Source: Isoetes taiwanensis (Eukaryota; Streptophyta; Lycopodiopsida; Isoetales; Isoetaceae). From it: a stretch of DNA of 64,000 nucleotides. The translations under genes were made by a program, and so were the position numbers. Below are positions 12,640 to 21,689 of the stretch, piece after piece. The notes under the pieces are model-generated. The model worked only from the letters and a program-made list of their open reading frames with translations. It was not told the origin of the DNA and did not search any database. The stretch covers positions 274,292-338,291 of the forward strand of contig JAJEKV010000320.1 of the NCBI GenBank assembly GCA_021234155.1, in the 5' to 3' direction. How positions within the stretch are numbered: the stretch's first letter is position 1; every line of letters starts with the position of its first letter.

Positions 12640-13790
12640 CTCTAACTAGTATCCACAGTTGCTTTTCTATGCACTCCTGCCTCTTTTCCTTGGGCATTGC
12701 CTGCAAAAAGGATCGCACTGCTTTGGAGTAGTTTGACCCCTCCTGCTTGTCCTTGAAGGACACCGCTTCTTCTCCCCTTTGTTTCCCCGGTTCCCACCAT
12801 ATGGGGCTCTAGCTGGACACCGGATCCTGGCTGCCACAGGGGCTATAGCTTCGTCGCCTTGCCTTTATCCACGGAAGTACGCTACTTCTGCCCGCTATTC
12901 GAGGTCACGACCCTCGCAAGCTTATAGCCTTGGATTCCGCTTCGAGCATCTTGTCCTAGGGTTTATTGCCCTCACAAGCTTGCGGATCTCCTCATTCAGC
13001 CCCTCAATATAGCTTTTCTCTTGCATGCTTCTCTCCCAACCGGCACATACATCCTTAGCCTCATGAATTCCTCGTCAGATATTTACGGACTGATTTGTTG
13101 CCTTGCCGCAACTGTAAAACTGCTGCATCATCTTTGGACTTATGTTCCTTGGGGCGTAATGAAGCGAAGGCTTTTGCAAACTTCTTGAACTTACAAGCAT
13201 CCCCGCTCAAGCCGGGTGCCTTTGCATAACCCTTCCACCAAATCCGTCGCGGCTCCTTTCAAGTTGGCTGTTGCAACTCGCCTTTGTCTTTATCTTTCAT
13301 GCTATAAGCGTTTCCGGTACTTCGCTCATTTAGCCCAGCCATGCCCTCGCTTCCAATCGACCTGTTCTCCCCGAAGCTGTTCGGTTCAGGGCCTTCCATA
13401 CATTGCCCGGTCGCGGAATCTACCTTCTTCGGTAGTCGGAGGCCACGGTGTCTCTTTTAGATCCATCTGGGGTGTTCCCTCGCCTTCCATCGAGCGTTTC
13501 TTCCTCTTCGAAGCTGTTCTTCTTCCTCTTGAGAGTCGGGAAGATTCCGGGCTGGAGGATCTCCTTCTCTTGCTCCTCTTCTTGTCTTGAGTCCGGAAGC
13601 TGATGCTAGCGGCCGGAGGATCGAACCCTTCTCTTGCTCCTCTTCTTGTCTTTTTCGCCCAGTCAGAGCGGGCTATCTCCTCCTCGGGGTCATGGGTTCC
13701 ATATCTTCAAATAGGTTCCTTAGGGGGTGGTGCGGGTGGGGTTTGCTCTTCTATAAGATCTCGCAGTTGTCGATTCCCCCCTAGCGTTTA
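12640..13790 (-). pseudogene. Ty3/gypsy gag remnant (retrotransposon gag domain)
   Basis: The minus strand between about 13300 and 13000 encodes, across frames, pieces typical of the retrotransposon gag core: FKKFAKAFASLRPKEHKSK, then AVLQLRQGNKSVRKYL, the counterpart of the conserved QG-x-x-S-V-x-x-Y motif, then FMRLRMYVP. The preceding 13300-13790 stretch is rich in charged residues and poorly conserved. A possible zinc-knuckle relic (CDPFCRQC) lies near 12710. Gag would form the virus-like particle of the element. It is on the same strand as the pol remnant at 1.2-4.8 kb and is best read as the same element, split by the LINE. Several frameshifts are present. Confidence 0.65.
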
Positions 13791-14155
13791 GGCCTCTAGT
13801 CGCATGCACAAGCAATTCATGGTTATATGATTAGTTCCTTTGTTCTCTTGCATTGATTATGCTTGTTGGTATAAATTGGGGCAAAATACATCAACAAAAC
13901 ATTTAAAGTGCAATAGGATTTATATTCATATATCATATAATATTTCGGATACAAAAAGTCTAGGGATCAAGAGTCCGACTAGTCTTGAAATCGCCCAGTT
14001 AAGACGGGTTGTCCTCGAGAAACTTCTTTACATTTGGGTGTACCCTCTTGTACTTCCCAAGTTCCCGAATATATCCCTTCTTTGTTCCCCTCGGATGGCG
14101 GATGCTAGCTCTTCCACCCGCCTATGGGAGGTATGAGTCTTTATTCATCGCCAAC
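13791..14155 (-). other. Linker between unknown frame and gag remnant
   Basis: No clear coding frame. It holds the tail of the unknown minus-strand gene and an AT-rich stretch at 13830-13960 without repeats. Confidence 0.3.
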
Positions 14156-15512
14156 CTACCTTGTCGAAGGTGGGAGATGCGAAAGAAAAAAAATGCCCAA
14201 GGCTGTTTTCCGCTTCACTAAAATGACATGGTCCACCTTTTCCTCGATGGCGATGCGTGCATGCCAAATCTCGAAAGTGCTACCAACATCACGCACGGCT
14301 TCCTCTCGTGGGCTGAAGCGCTTGTGAAATATTATTACTCTACCGCCGTTAGGGAGCGGAAGATAATATTTGAGTCTTTGCCCCAGGTACTCCTCCCCCC
14401 GAGGTGCCCCTGTGCCTTGATGCATCTTGGTCACGGGTACTTGAACTAATTCCTTGTAATCGTGGAAGAGCGTTAGGTACACTTGTCGAGGTTTGTGGCT
14501 CTCCCTTGGAATTTTGCTATGTTCTTGTAAGGAAGAAGACTCCCCTTGAAGTACTCTTGTTGTCTTCCCCTTATTCCCATCTGCGCTCTGAAGTGCTATA
14601 AACTCCTCCTCGGTGGGAAGTTCCTCGTCATCATACCTCGATAGTGCCGTAAGCTTCAATGTCCGAGATGGTGTGTCCTGTGTAGTAGGCGCCTCATTAT
14701 TTGTCTTGGGAAAATCTTCCGTTTCTTGGTCGATGAAGTCTTCTAGATCCTTTGTTGCCGTGGGAGGTGAAGGAGTTCATCGACGCGGTAGCCTCTGTCC
14801 CCCGCGATTGAGGGGAGGTTTTGATGTCGTTTAGCGGCAAGTATTCTTGTCCTTCGACTATGACCGGTGCTAGACTTGTTATTCCCTGCCCGATTGGTTG
14901 TGCAATCCTGGGGGTGGTCTGTCACCTTTGAAGCGGGTGATGTCTTGTTCGCTCCCCGCCGTTCCTCCTCCTGGGGTCCACCTCTATGTCATCCTCGCTT
15001 TCTGCTCGGAGTCTTCACTCTCTTAGGATGCTTACGCTATGGTCTCTTCGTATTTCAAGCGAGGCGATTTAGACCTTCGGGCCAAGGTCCAAAGGGTGTG
15101 ACTTCTAGTGGCTGAATTGATGGTTCATCTATTACGGTTTTACGCCCTATATACTAGATATAGCTAAAGGTCGTGTTGTAGGAGAAGAAGACTTTGCCAT
15201 TGCTTGTTAGGGTCATGTAGGTTGGTAAGCGGTTGGTTACGTTCCTCAATGCCTTGGCAATATTGGGTACATGATCGAGGGTTGTTTGTAATGCGGTCCT
15301 TGGTACAAAGTACCCTATGCATGGCGTATCTTCAGAAGCTAGGGACAACTTTTCTCTTGGAATTTCCGCAGGACTTGCTGGCAGAAAGGATTGGAGTTCA
15401 GGGTTGCTGAAAGGTCAAATTCTTTTTGAAATACTTGGAATACTATATTGACATCTACTTCAGTGATGTGGGGGGAGGCGCTATACCAACTGATGAAGGC
15501 TTCTTTAGCCAT
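14156..15512 (-). pseudogene. Unknown protein gene of the retroelement leader (second extra ORF), frameshifted
   Basis: I do not recognise this protein. The first ATG after a TATA box (15634-15642) is at 15512 and reads MAKEAFISWYSASPHITEV. After a frame change near 15350 it continues in 15348-15154 (TPCIGYFVPRTALQTTLDHV). A basic, Ser-rich middle (15115-14743) leads to a 167-codon frame at 14659-14156 with acidic DDEELPTEEEFIAL and later FHKRFSPREEAVRDVGSTF. No signal peptide, membrane segment or zinc motif is visible. It lies between the histone-like gene and gag, on the same strand, and its upstream region carries the same hairpin, AAACCCTA and TATA arrangement as the histone-like gene. 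It may be an accessory or divergent gag N-terminal protein. Several lesions interrupt it. Confidence 0.45.
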
Positions 15513-15633
15513 GGCGAAGAGCGTGCTGCCGATGTCAAACGGAACTGGGGAGGCCCCGAGTAAAATTGGGAAGATCGCCTCAATTGCAGGAGCTTGATTA
15601 CGTGGTTGAGGTTTAGGGGGTTATCTTGAGGGG

Positions 15634-15672
15634 ATATATATAGGGAATTTATGCCCTAAAATTTTTAGGGTT
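15634..15672 (-). promoter_or_regulatory. TATA box and AAACCCTA box upstream of the unknown leader gene
   Basis: On the minus strand, AAACCCTAAAAAT is followed by CCCTATATATATCCCC about 120 nt before the ATG at 15512. AAACCCTA (telo-box) is a known motif of plant promoters of ribosomal and histone genes. The same order of motifs stands before the histone-like gene. Transcription from it is inferred. Confidence 0.5.
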
Positions 15673-15823
15673 TCTAAAACTCCTGACATTTGGGATGAGG
15701 CTATTGTTTCTTGGTTAATTTGAGGCTCGAAGTGGCTTGCCTATAGTCTTAGGGTTCTAATGCAACAAATTTTGGTCGATTTGGGTATGTCTAGCTCAAG
15801 TTATGAACTTGGGAAGTTTGGGC

Positions 15824-15892
15824 GGCTCTAAGAGTGCGCGGGAGGGGTGTTAGGTTGGGACCTAAGTATGCTCTGGCGCACTCTTGGAGTCA
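15824..15892. repeat. 69-bp hairpin repeat, copy 1
   Basis: The unit reads GGCTCTAAGAGTGCGC ... GCGCACTCTTGGAGTC. The two ends form a stem of about 16 bp, and an inner GTTAGGT..ACCTAA forms a second stem. Three more copies of exactly 69 bp lie at 17448, 17658 and 17872. This copy sits between the end of the histone-like gene (16035) and the promoter of the next gene. Confidence 0.9.
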
Positions 15893-16034
15893 TTGGTGAA
15901 ATTACTCCAATTGTTCCAAAAACTAATACTGTGCCTAATGAATGTACATTCTTAAACAACTATATGTTTTATTATTCAAAATTTTATACATCAGATATAA
16001 TCCTGTTAGTTACAAAAAAGTAATTCCCCTTCTA

Positions 16035-17226
16035 TTAGTCCATCCGCTTGATGTACTTAGCCAGTTTCATATCCTTTGGCTGAAGGGTGACTCTTTTTGC
16101 ATGGAGAGTGCATGTTAATGAATCTTCGAAGTGCTGCACAACCTCCATCTCTGCTGCTTCTTGTAAAGCGAGTAACATGTCGTTGGTTACTCGCTTGTTG
16201 GGGTCGAACTCCCACAAGATTTCTCGGACAAACCTCCGAATCTTTGCTCGGGATGAGGAATCCGTAGCTCCTTTGAAAGTGTTTGATTTCCCGCAAGGCT
16301 CTGGCAAAAGGGGAGTCTTGGGATCTCTTCATAGGCTTCTTGGGGGGGTCTGGTAGTTCTGGCGGGGGTTTGAGCTGGAATGCTTCCCGAGTTGGCCTCC
16401 CTCCTTCGACAGTTTTGACCCTGATTTTGCCGTGAATAGGCTGCGTAGTCTTCGTTGCATCTTCTTGTATACTTTGTAATCTGCCAATTCTTTCTTGTAC
16501 CTCCTCTCTACGGTCCTAAGGTGTACGAGTCTCTCGCAGTTTTGGTTGCTTTCTTGCCGGTTTGCCTTCTACGCATCTAGCTTCTTTGCTTCTTGCCATT
16601 CCAAGAATGGTGGGGGCAACGGCGGGGGTAGGTTAATCTGTGTCTCAACTGTGTTTGGAGTTGGGATTGGCTCTTCCTCGCGGATTTCCTCTGTTTCAGG
16701 TTGAGGGTTAGGCTTCTGCTGTGAGGATTCTCCCGTTCCGAGAAGGGTTGCCTCCAAGAATGCTGCTATATCGTCAGTCTCCTCCGACGAGGTTGGGGGT
16801 TGTTCACCTTCGGTTGGCTCGTTTATAGATGCGCCGGCCAGGGTTCTTCTCTTCTTATTCGGGGGTTCTTGAGTCATTACCCTTTTCCTTTGGGGTGGGG
16901 GTCCTCACGTTCTTGGTTCTTTGTTCCGCCATTGGTGCGTCTTACGGGTTACGCAACCTCCTCATCCGCCTTCGTTTCTCGCTTTCTCCTCCTTCCTCTT
17001 GGCTCTTTCTTCTCTTCTTTTTGCCTTTTCCTCTTTCCTCTTGCCCTTTTCTTCTTTCCTCCGCCTCTTCTCAGTTCACTGTAATACCTAGGCGCCTCTC
17101 CATGTCGTCCCTTGGTTTTGTAGATGGATTCGACATCTTTGAGCTTCATTCAATTTTGCGAGCACTTGGGCTATTGGGCCTATCGTCCTTCTTTGGCTTC
17201 TTGGCGGTTTGTTTGGTCCTAGCCAT
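16035..17226 (-). pseudogene. Histone H3-like fusion gene in the retroelement leader: H3 tail, long linker, coiled coil, H3 histone fold
   Basis: The first ATG after a TATA box (17226, context AAATGGCT) opens MARTKQTAKKPKKDDR. Residues 1-7 after Met equal the canonical H3 tail, including Arg2, Thr3, Lys4, Gln5 and Thr6; a lysine stands at position 9 but Ser10 is Pro. A long Lys/Arg/Glu-rich and Pro-rich linker follows (17149-16569, with EPPNKKRR), then a coiled-coil-like stretch near 16550-16440. The C-terminus (16315-16035) is an H3 fold: ALREIKHFQRSYGFLIP, then AKIRRFVREI, LALQEAAE, HFED, HAKRVT, PKD and a stop soon after. Loop 1 has canonical H3 length, not the longer one of plant CENH3, though LIP after the N-helix recalls CENH3. 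In-frame stops (several TGA where CGA would fit) and shifts near 16870, 16430 and 16250 break it. No introns are seen. It lies between two 69-bp hairpins, downstream of an LTR and primer-binding site. Confidence 0.8.
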
Positions 17227-17334
17227 TTATGCGATAAGCGTCCCTGATTTGGAGCAGGGGCACAAAAGATCGGCTAATGAGAAGGAGCTCGTGGAAGCAC
17301 GGGAGAAAACCTAAAAATGAGCCTATGTCCCGTA

Positions 17335-17361
17335 ATTTATAGGGTTGGATTTTTAGGGTTT
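17335..17361 (-). promoter_or_regulatory. TATA box and AAACCCTA box upstream of the histone H3-like gene
   Basis: On the minus strand AAATCGACCAAACCCTAAAA is followed by CCCTATAAATTACGGG, about 110 nt before the ATG at 17226. No ATG lies between, so this ATG would be the first start of such a transcript. The block AAATCGACCAAA recurs in the upstream region of the next gene (near 15780). An own promoter, separate from the LTR, is inferred. Confidence 0.5.
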
Positions 17362-17447
17362 GGTCGATTTAGTCTTCGGTGGTTTTGCTGGCAAAAGTCT
17401 CTCCGTCTTGGTGAAATTGGGGTCTTGTTTGGTGCTGCTTCTTGAAT

Positions 17448-17516
17448 GGCTCTAAGAGTCTTGTGGGAGGGGTGTTAGGTTGGGACCTAACTATGCTACA
17501 GCGCACCCTTGGAGTC
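17448..17516. repeat. 69-bp hairpin repeat, copy 2
   Basis: Same unit as at 15824, here with GAGTCTTGTGGG on one side, so the stem has decayed. It lies 220 bp upstream of the histone-like gene start. Confidence 0.85.
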
Positions 17517-17657
17517 GTCGGCCTTCTCGCCCAACACACCCAATTTACACAATTTACATGCTGTTACTCACTAATTTAAGCATTTTAAGCAAGATCCTAT
17601 CATTACTTTGACCCTTTTATTAATTTATAATCAATTTTAAGGGTCACTTTTGGGGAT

Positions 17658-17726
17658 GACTCTAAGAGTGCGCGGGAGGGGTGTTAGGTTAGGACCTAAC
17701 TATGCTCTGGCGCACTCTTGGAGTCG
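17658..17726. repeat. 69-bp hairpin repeat, copy 3, with an extended stem
   Basis: GACTCTAAGAGTGCGC pairs with GCGCACTCTTGGAGTC. The flanks GTCACTTTTGG (17644) and CCAAAAGTGAC (to about 17744) extend the palindrome to about 100 bp. It is the best preserved copy. Confidence 0.9.
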
Positions 17727-17871
17727 CTGTTCCAAAAGTGACTTGTACTTAATGGTTTTCGATGTTTTAACATACAATTCTAGCTATTTCGAGCTTTTTT
17801 GATCGGGATTTCATCTTTTATCTTACCATTTGGAGTTCCTAAGGTCAAGTTCTAGGGTTTATATGGGTGAC

Positions 17872-17940
17872 GACTCTAAGAGTGCGCGAAAGGGCCATTA
17901 GGTCTGAACCTAACATGCTCCTGGCGCACTCTTGGAGTCA
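17872..17940. repeat. 69-bp hairpin repeat, copy 4
   Basis: GACTCTAAGAGTGCGC and GCGCACTCTTGGAGTC flank a decayed centre. It is the copy nearest the primer-binding site (18181) and is followed on the minus strand by ATATAAACCCTAG. Confidence 0.9.
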
Positions 17941-18180
17941 TTGGCCAAAAGTGCTTGAATTTTAGTAGGGTCTCCTACGTGCTATTTCGATTGTTTATTC
18001 TATCTTACCTATGCTCTCTAATTATCTTAATCTTAGATAATTACTATCTCTACCCCGGGAGAAAAATTTTCCCGCTACTCGAGGTTTGTGCCTGGGCTTT
18101 TATCTCCAAGACTGGATGTCTAGATGAGTTAGTCCCTACAGGTTTCTGGTCGATGCTCGATCCACGGTCCGCCAAGATCA

Positions 18181-18194
18181 CGGCTTCGATACCA
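18181..18194 (-). other. Primer-binding site (initiator tRNA-Met type) of family A element
   Basis: On the minus strand the sequence TGGTATCGAAGCCG lies 3 nt after the LTR end (CCACA). It differs little from TGGTATCAGAGC, the usual primer-binding site for initiator tRNA-Met in plant LTR retroelements. It fixes the sense of the element as minus and the LTR end at 18198. Confidence 0.75.
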
Positions 18195-18197
18195 CTT

Positions 18198-19760
18198 TGT
18201 GGCGTCCCTACCGTACTGTGACGATTGCACTCACAGGTATACAAACAGAGTTCATCCCCATACCAGCTCCATGCTAACACGGGGGCCCTCCACACATGAC
18301 ACCGCAACCGTGTCGGGTTCCGGTGGGAAGAGTGGAAGGGTCATTGCACCCGTCTTCCTCGGGGCCTACCTAGGCTGCGGGCGTAAACATACATGTCGTT
18401 AGCACATACATCAACATCATGTGACCATCTCGAAGGATGGTCCTCCACATATCTGCATAGACAAATATCGGCCACATCACATAGGGGATCCTACCCAAGG
18501 CTCGACTCAAAGGATGACCCGACGGCTTGGGTCTCGAGTTCATTGCGCATTGAATTCATGGCAATGGATTTGGCTGGCATATGAGCATGGCTTAGGGTTG
18601 TCCACTCCATCCGCCCCCCCATTGCACACTTTGCGAGTGGTCCGACACAAGTGTCGGGGACCTCGATCAGAGCCCGGCCCGGATGCATAGCCAAAAGGGC
18701 TATTCCTGGGTTCCATCTCCCCAGTTCCGATGGGGCAGGTAGGGATCACTCCCTCCAGAGGTCTACATGCTGACTCAAGGTGACTAGAGGGCCACTGCCC
18801 GTATTCGACTGAACCCACTGGAAAGTGTACACCACTTCACGCAGTTATGCGAGCCCATGCCTTACAGACTCGGTGGTAAGCCATTAGACCTAGTCACAAT
18901 GATCCCCGGTAGCACTAACACACCATAGGGATCGTTCAAGAGTCAGGACACGAACCTCCTTCTCAGCCAGTCTGGCCCCTTCACCCACATCCCGGTGTGG
19001 TTCTTGTGCACAGGCCGAATCTACAGTGTGCTAGAGAGGCTACTCTAGGAGCATCAACTACAAAGCTTTAGGTCTCTACCCCCTTCCCAATACAAGGAGT
19101 TCATAAAGATACATCATCCATATACATCATGTAAGAACTAAAGAACAAGATCTAACCTACAACATAGAGTTAGGTTCTTTAGTTAGAATCTGCCATCTAG
19201 AGATCTAGAGGGAGCTGCTATGGCCAATCTAATAGGCTAAACCTACTGATTCAATGACTAAAATAGGGTTTAGACTATCTAATTGGCCAAATACCTGATC
19301 CTTGAGGGGCTCCTCCTGACCTGAGCTCGACCATCCTGCTGAAACGCTCGAATCTAGAGAAACTAAGGATGCAATTCTCCTAGTCGAATGCGGGATGCGG
19401 TTTTTGGGCTGAGGCACCAAAAACAGAGTTCAAGCCCTAAAATCGAAAAATTGGGCTAGTTAGGGTTTCCTACCCTATATAGACAAGGGGGTTATTAGGG
19501 TTTCCAATTATCCCCTTTTGGCATGTGGGATAATTGGAAATGGGCCCACTTGCCTTTAAGGGCTAGGTGGCCAAATGTGCACACATGGCAATGTGTGCCC
19601 ACATTAATGTGTACATTGGAAAATGTGCACATTAATTGCACCTATGGGTGTGGCCCACTTGGCAATGTGTGCTCCATTAATGTGTTCATTGGAAAATGTG
19701 CACATTAATAGTTGCACATATTTCTGGCAAGTTGCCCCCTAGGGCTACTCACACGGCTAC
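18198..19760 (-). mobile_element. 5' LTR of Ty3/gypsy-type family A, minus orientation
   Basis: The end at 18198 is set by the adjacent primer-binding site. Similarity to 1-1018 covers about 18200-19260. The outer end is uncertain; a possible TG start (TGTGAGTAGCCC on the minus strand) lies near 19755. The reading frames inside are shadows. No matching minus-oriented 3' LTR is seen left of pol at 1222. Confidence 0.7.
19587..19717. repeat. Imperfect tandem duplication of about 74 bp in the LTR outer part
   Basis: GGCAATGTGTG..CCA..ATTAATGTGT followed by CATTGGAAAATGTGCACATT occurs at 19587-19640 and again at 19661-19717. It may be a duplicated promoter or enhancer part of the LTR; this is inference. 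Confidence 0.7.
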
Positions 19761-20572
19761 ATCGCTAAGCCAGCCGACACGCCACCGAGTGGCGGTACGT
19801 GCGTGTGACGCAGCAAGACGCGGTATACATCCTCATGATCTTCGTGCGGAACGTCCACAAGTATGAGAATAATGTTGAGCCACAAGTGCAAAAATGAGGG
19901 TAGTGGAGTGAAACAAAAGGAAAAATTAGAAACTATACACCATGGGGTCTTCCAAACTCATAACTTCCAATCTTCAAACTATGTCTTCCAAACTTCATAA
20001 CCCAGATTCTTGTAGAGCATATTCTTTAACTAAGCATTTGATCCCAAATAGAGTACCTCTTGTGAACTTTTGGCTTCAGTACTTGGTGACTTAGAAAGTT
20101 AGCATCTTTTGACCTCCATACCAATGTTGACTACCAAGCTCTTCCAATCTTTTGACCTAGTCTTCAGAAATGACTTAACCTAACTTGAAGGCATAGAACA
20201 CAATTAGCATGTTGCCCTTTGGGGGCAACATCTCGCCAAAACAAAAGAATGGCTGGTCCCCTCAGCCATAAAGGGTCTTCAATCTTGTACCAAGGTGCTT
20301 GAGTGAGAATCATGGTAGAGAGGGTGTAGTGTGCAAGTGTTGATGGAATAGGAGTGAATATGGTGGAGGGGGGATGTGAGTGGAATATGATGAGTGAAAA
20401 AGAATGAAAATGAGTATGAATATGATGGGATAATGATGGGGATGAGGTGTATGAGGATGAAGTAAATGCGGAACTGTTGAGATCTCGCCAACCTATACAT
20501 TACTGTTGAGTGCTCTTATGCATTACTATATCTTATATGCCAGAACACAATATACATTGCTGAACAGGTGAT
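19761..20572. other. Intergenic stretch, no gene seen
   Basis: No coding pattern. A purine-rich ATGA-type low-complexity run lies at about 20300-20460. Confidence 0.5.
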
Positions 20573-20815
20573 TCAGTCATCATCAACACCTGTTGCGGTG
20601 ATCCCTGATATCTCATAGCCATTGCGCTCAGGAAGCCAAATAAGGTGGATCATAACACGAATCAACCCCGGGCAACGAATCTCAGCACCATTAGCTTTGG
20701 ATTGCATGTAGGGATCAAGAAGAATACCCCTTACTTGGCAACCGACAAGATCATTGTAGCTCATTGAGCACTTGATCGCCTCGATGTGGTGAACAGAAGA
20801 AGGCGAATAATCCAT
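20573..20815 (-). CDS. Small protein of unknown function, 80 residues, tandem paralogue 1
   Basis: I do not recognise the family. The frame starts MDYSPSSVHHIEAIKC and ends GVDDD. It aligns without gaps to the 80-residue frame at 21180-21422, with 43 of 80 residues identical by eye. Conserved blocks are IKCxMSYNDL, LDP, QSKA, RVxIHLxWLP and GVDD. No signal peptide or membrane segment is visible; an IHLxWLP strand suggests a small soluble fold. A TATAAAA on the minus strand (20858-20852) lies about 40 nt upstream of the ATG, which implies a very short leader if used. Start, stop and length are kept in both copies although the residues differ widely, which argues for a real gene. Confidence 0.55.
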   Translation of the reverse strand: MDYSPSSVHHIEAIKCSMSYNDLVGCQVRGILLDPYMQSKANGAEIRCPGLIRVMIHLIWLPERNGYEISGITATGVDDD

Positions 20816-21060
20816 GGGAGATGAATGACCTCTAGCCCCGAATGGAGCTACTTTTATAGTTAAGTAAAATTATTGATGTGAATTATTGGGGTAGACTATA
20901 GCGCCATTATTGAACGTGTACAAGAGTCATGTACACATACAAGTATAATGCATATCTTATATGGATATGTGTATCATGTGAAATCATGCTTTGTATCTTG
21001 GAGTTTAGTAAGGTAAAAGTATTTGTGCTTGAGATTAGGTGTGGAGGTCGAAGAGCACAC
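20816..21060 (-). promoter_or_regulatory. Upstream region of small gene 1, conserved with that of its paralogue
   Basis: The first 170 nt upstream match the region upstream of the paralogue at about 90 percent by eye, including CTCCATTCGGGGCTAGAGG and the TATA box. A near-palindrome (CATGTACACATACAAGTATAATGCAT type) is kept in both. Confidence 0.55.
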
Positions 21061-21179
21061 CGTTACAAATTACTCAGGTTCGATACATCAAATAATATTC
21101 ATTATGCTTATACATCCTTACATATTCCAGAAGTGCTTATATCATTATATCCTTAACAGGTACACAAGTCATCATTGAT

Positions 21180-21422
21180 TCACTCATCATCAACACCTGC
21201 TAAGGTGATTGCATTCAGCTCATAGATCTCCTGATCAGGAAGCCAATAAAGATGGATCACAACACGAGTGAGCTTCCTGCAACGAGTCTCAGGACCATCT
21301 GCTTTGGATTGCAGCCATGGATCAAGTTTGACACCCTTTCTCACGCATTCACAAAGATCATTGTAGCTCATGTAGCACTTGATGGTTTGGATGTGCTCCG
21401 GACGATCAGGCAAGGAAGCCAT
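21180..21422 (-). CDS. Small protein of unknown function, 80 residues, tandem paralogue 2
   Basis: The frame starts MASLPDRPEHIQTIKC and ends GVDDE, the same length as its neighbour 607 bp away. It keeps YNDL, KLDPW, QSKADG, RVVIHLYWLP and GVDDE. A TATAAAA on the minus strand (21465-21459) stands about 40 nt upstream of the ATG, as in the other copy. The product and its role are unknown. Three cysteines are at similar places in both (C16, C26 and one near residue 48). The pair arose by tandem duplication. The alternative, a decayed repeat whose frame is open by chance, is unlikely for two diverged copies of equal length. Confidence 0.55.
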   Translation of the reverse strand: MASLPDRPEHIQTIKCYMSYNDLCECVRKGVKLDPWLQSKADGPETRCRKLTRVVIHLYWLPDQEIYELNAITLAGVDDE

Positions 21423-21689
21423 GGGAGATGAATGACCTCTAGCCCCGAATGGAGTTGTTTTTATAGTGAAGTAAAATTATTGATGTGAATTATTGGTAGA
21501 GATTGTAGCGCCATTATTGAGCGTGTACAAGTATCATGTACACGTACAAGTATAATGCATAATTGGTATGGATATGTGTATCATGTGACCTCATGTATCT
21601 TGGGCTCGAGAAGTAGGTGAAAGTATTGGTGCTTGAGCAAATTAGGTGTGCTTGAAATTCTCAAAATTGCGTTATTCTCTCCAATTAAT

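Noticed and set aside
16035-16332. Calling the histone fold a centromeric H3 (CENH3) gene
   Set aside because: LIP after the N-helix is CENH3-like, but loop 1 has canonical H3 length and the tail start is canonical H3; the evidence does not decide, so only H3-like is used.
16569-17314. Plus-strand frame at 16829-17314 rich in Phe/Ser/Leu
   Set aside because: It is the antisense of the Lys/Glu-rich linker of the H3-like gene and has no motif of its own.
1-19300. Reading the inverted LTRs as terminal inverted repeats of a giant DNA transposon
   Set aside because: A primer-binding site follows one of them and gag/pol lie between; LTR family with rearrangement is the simpler reading.
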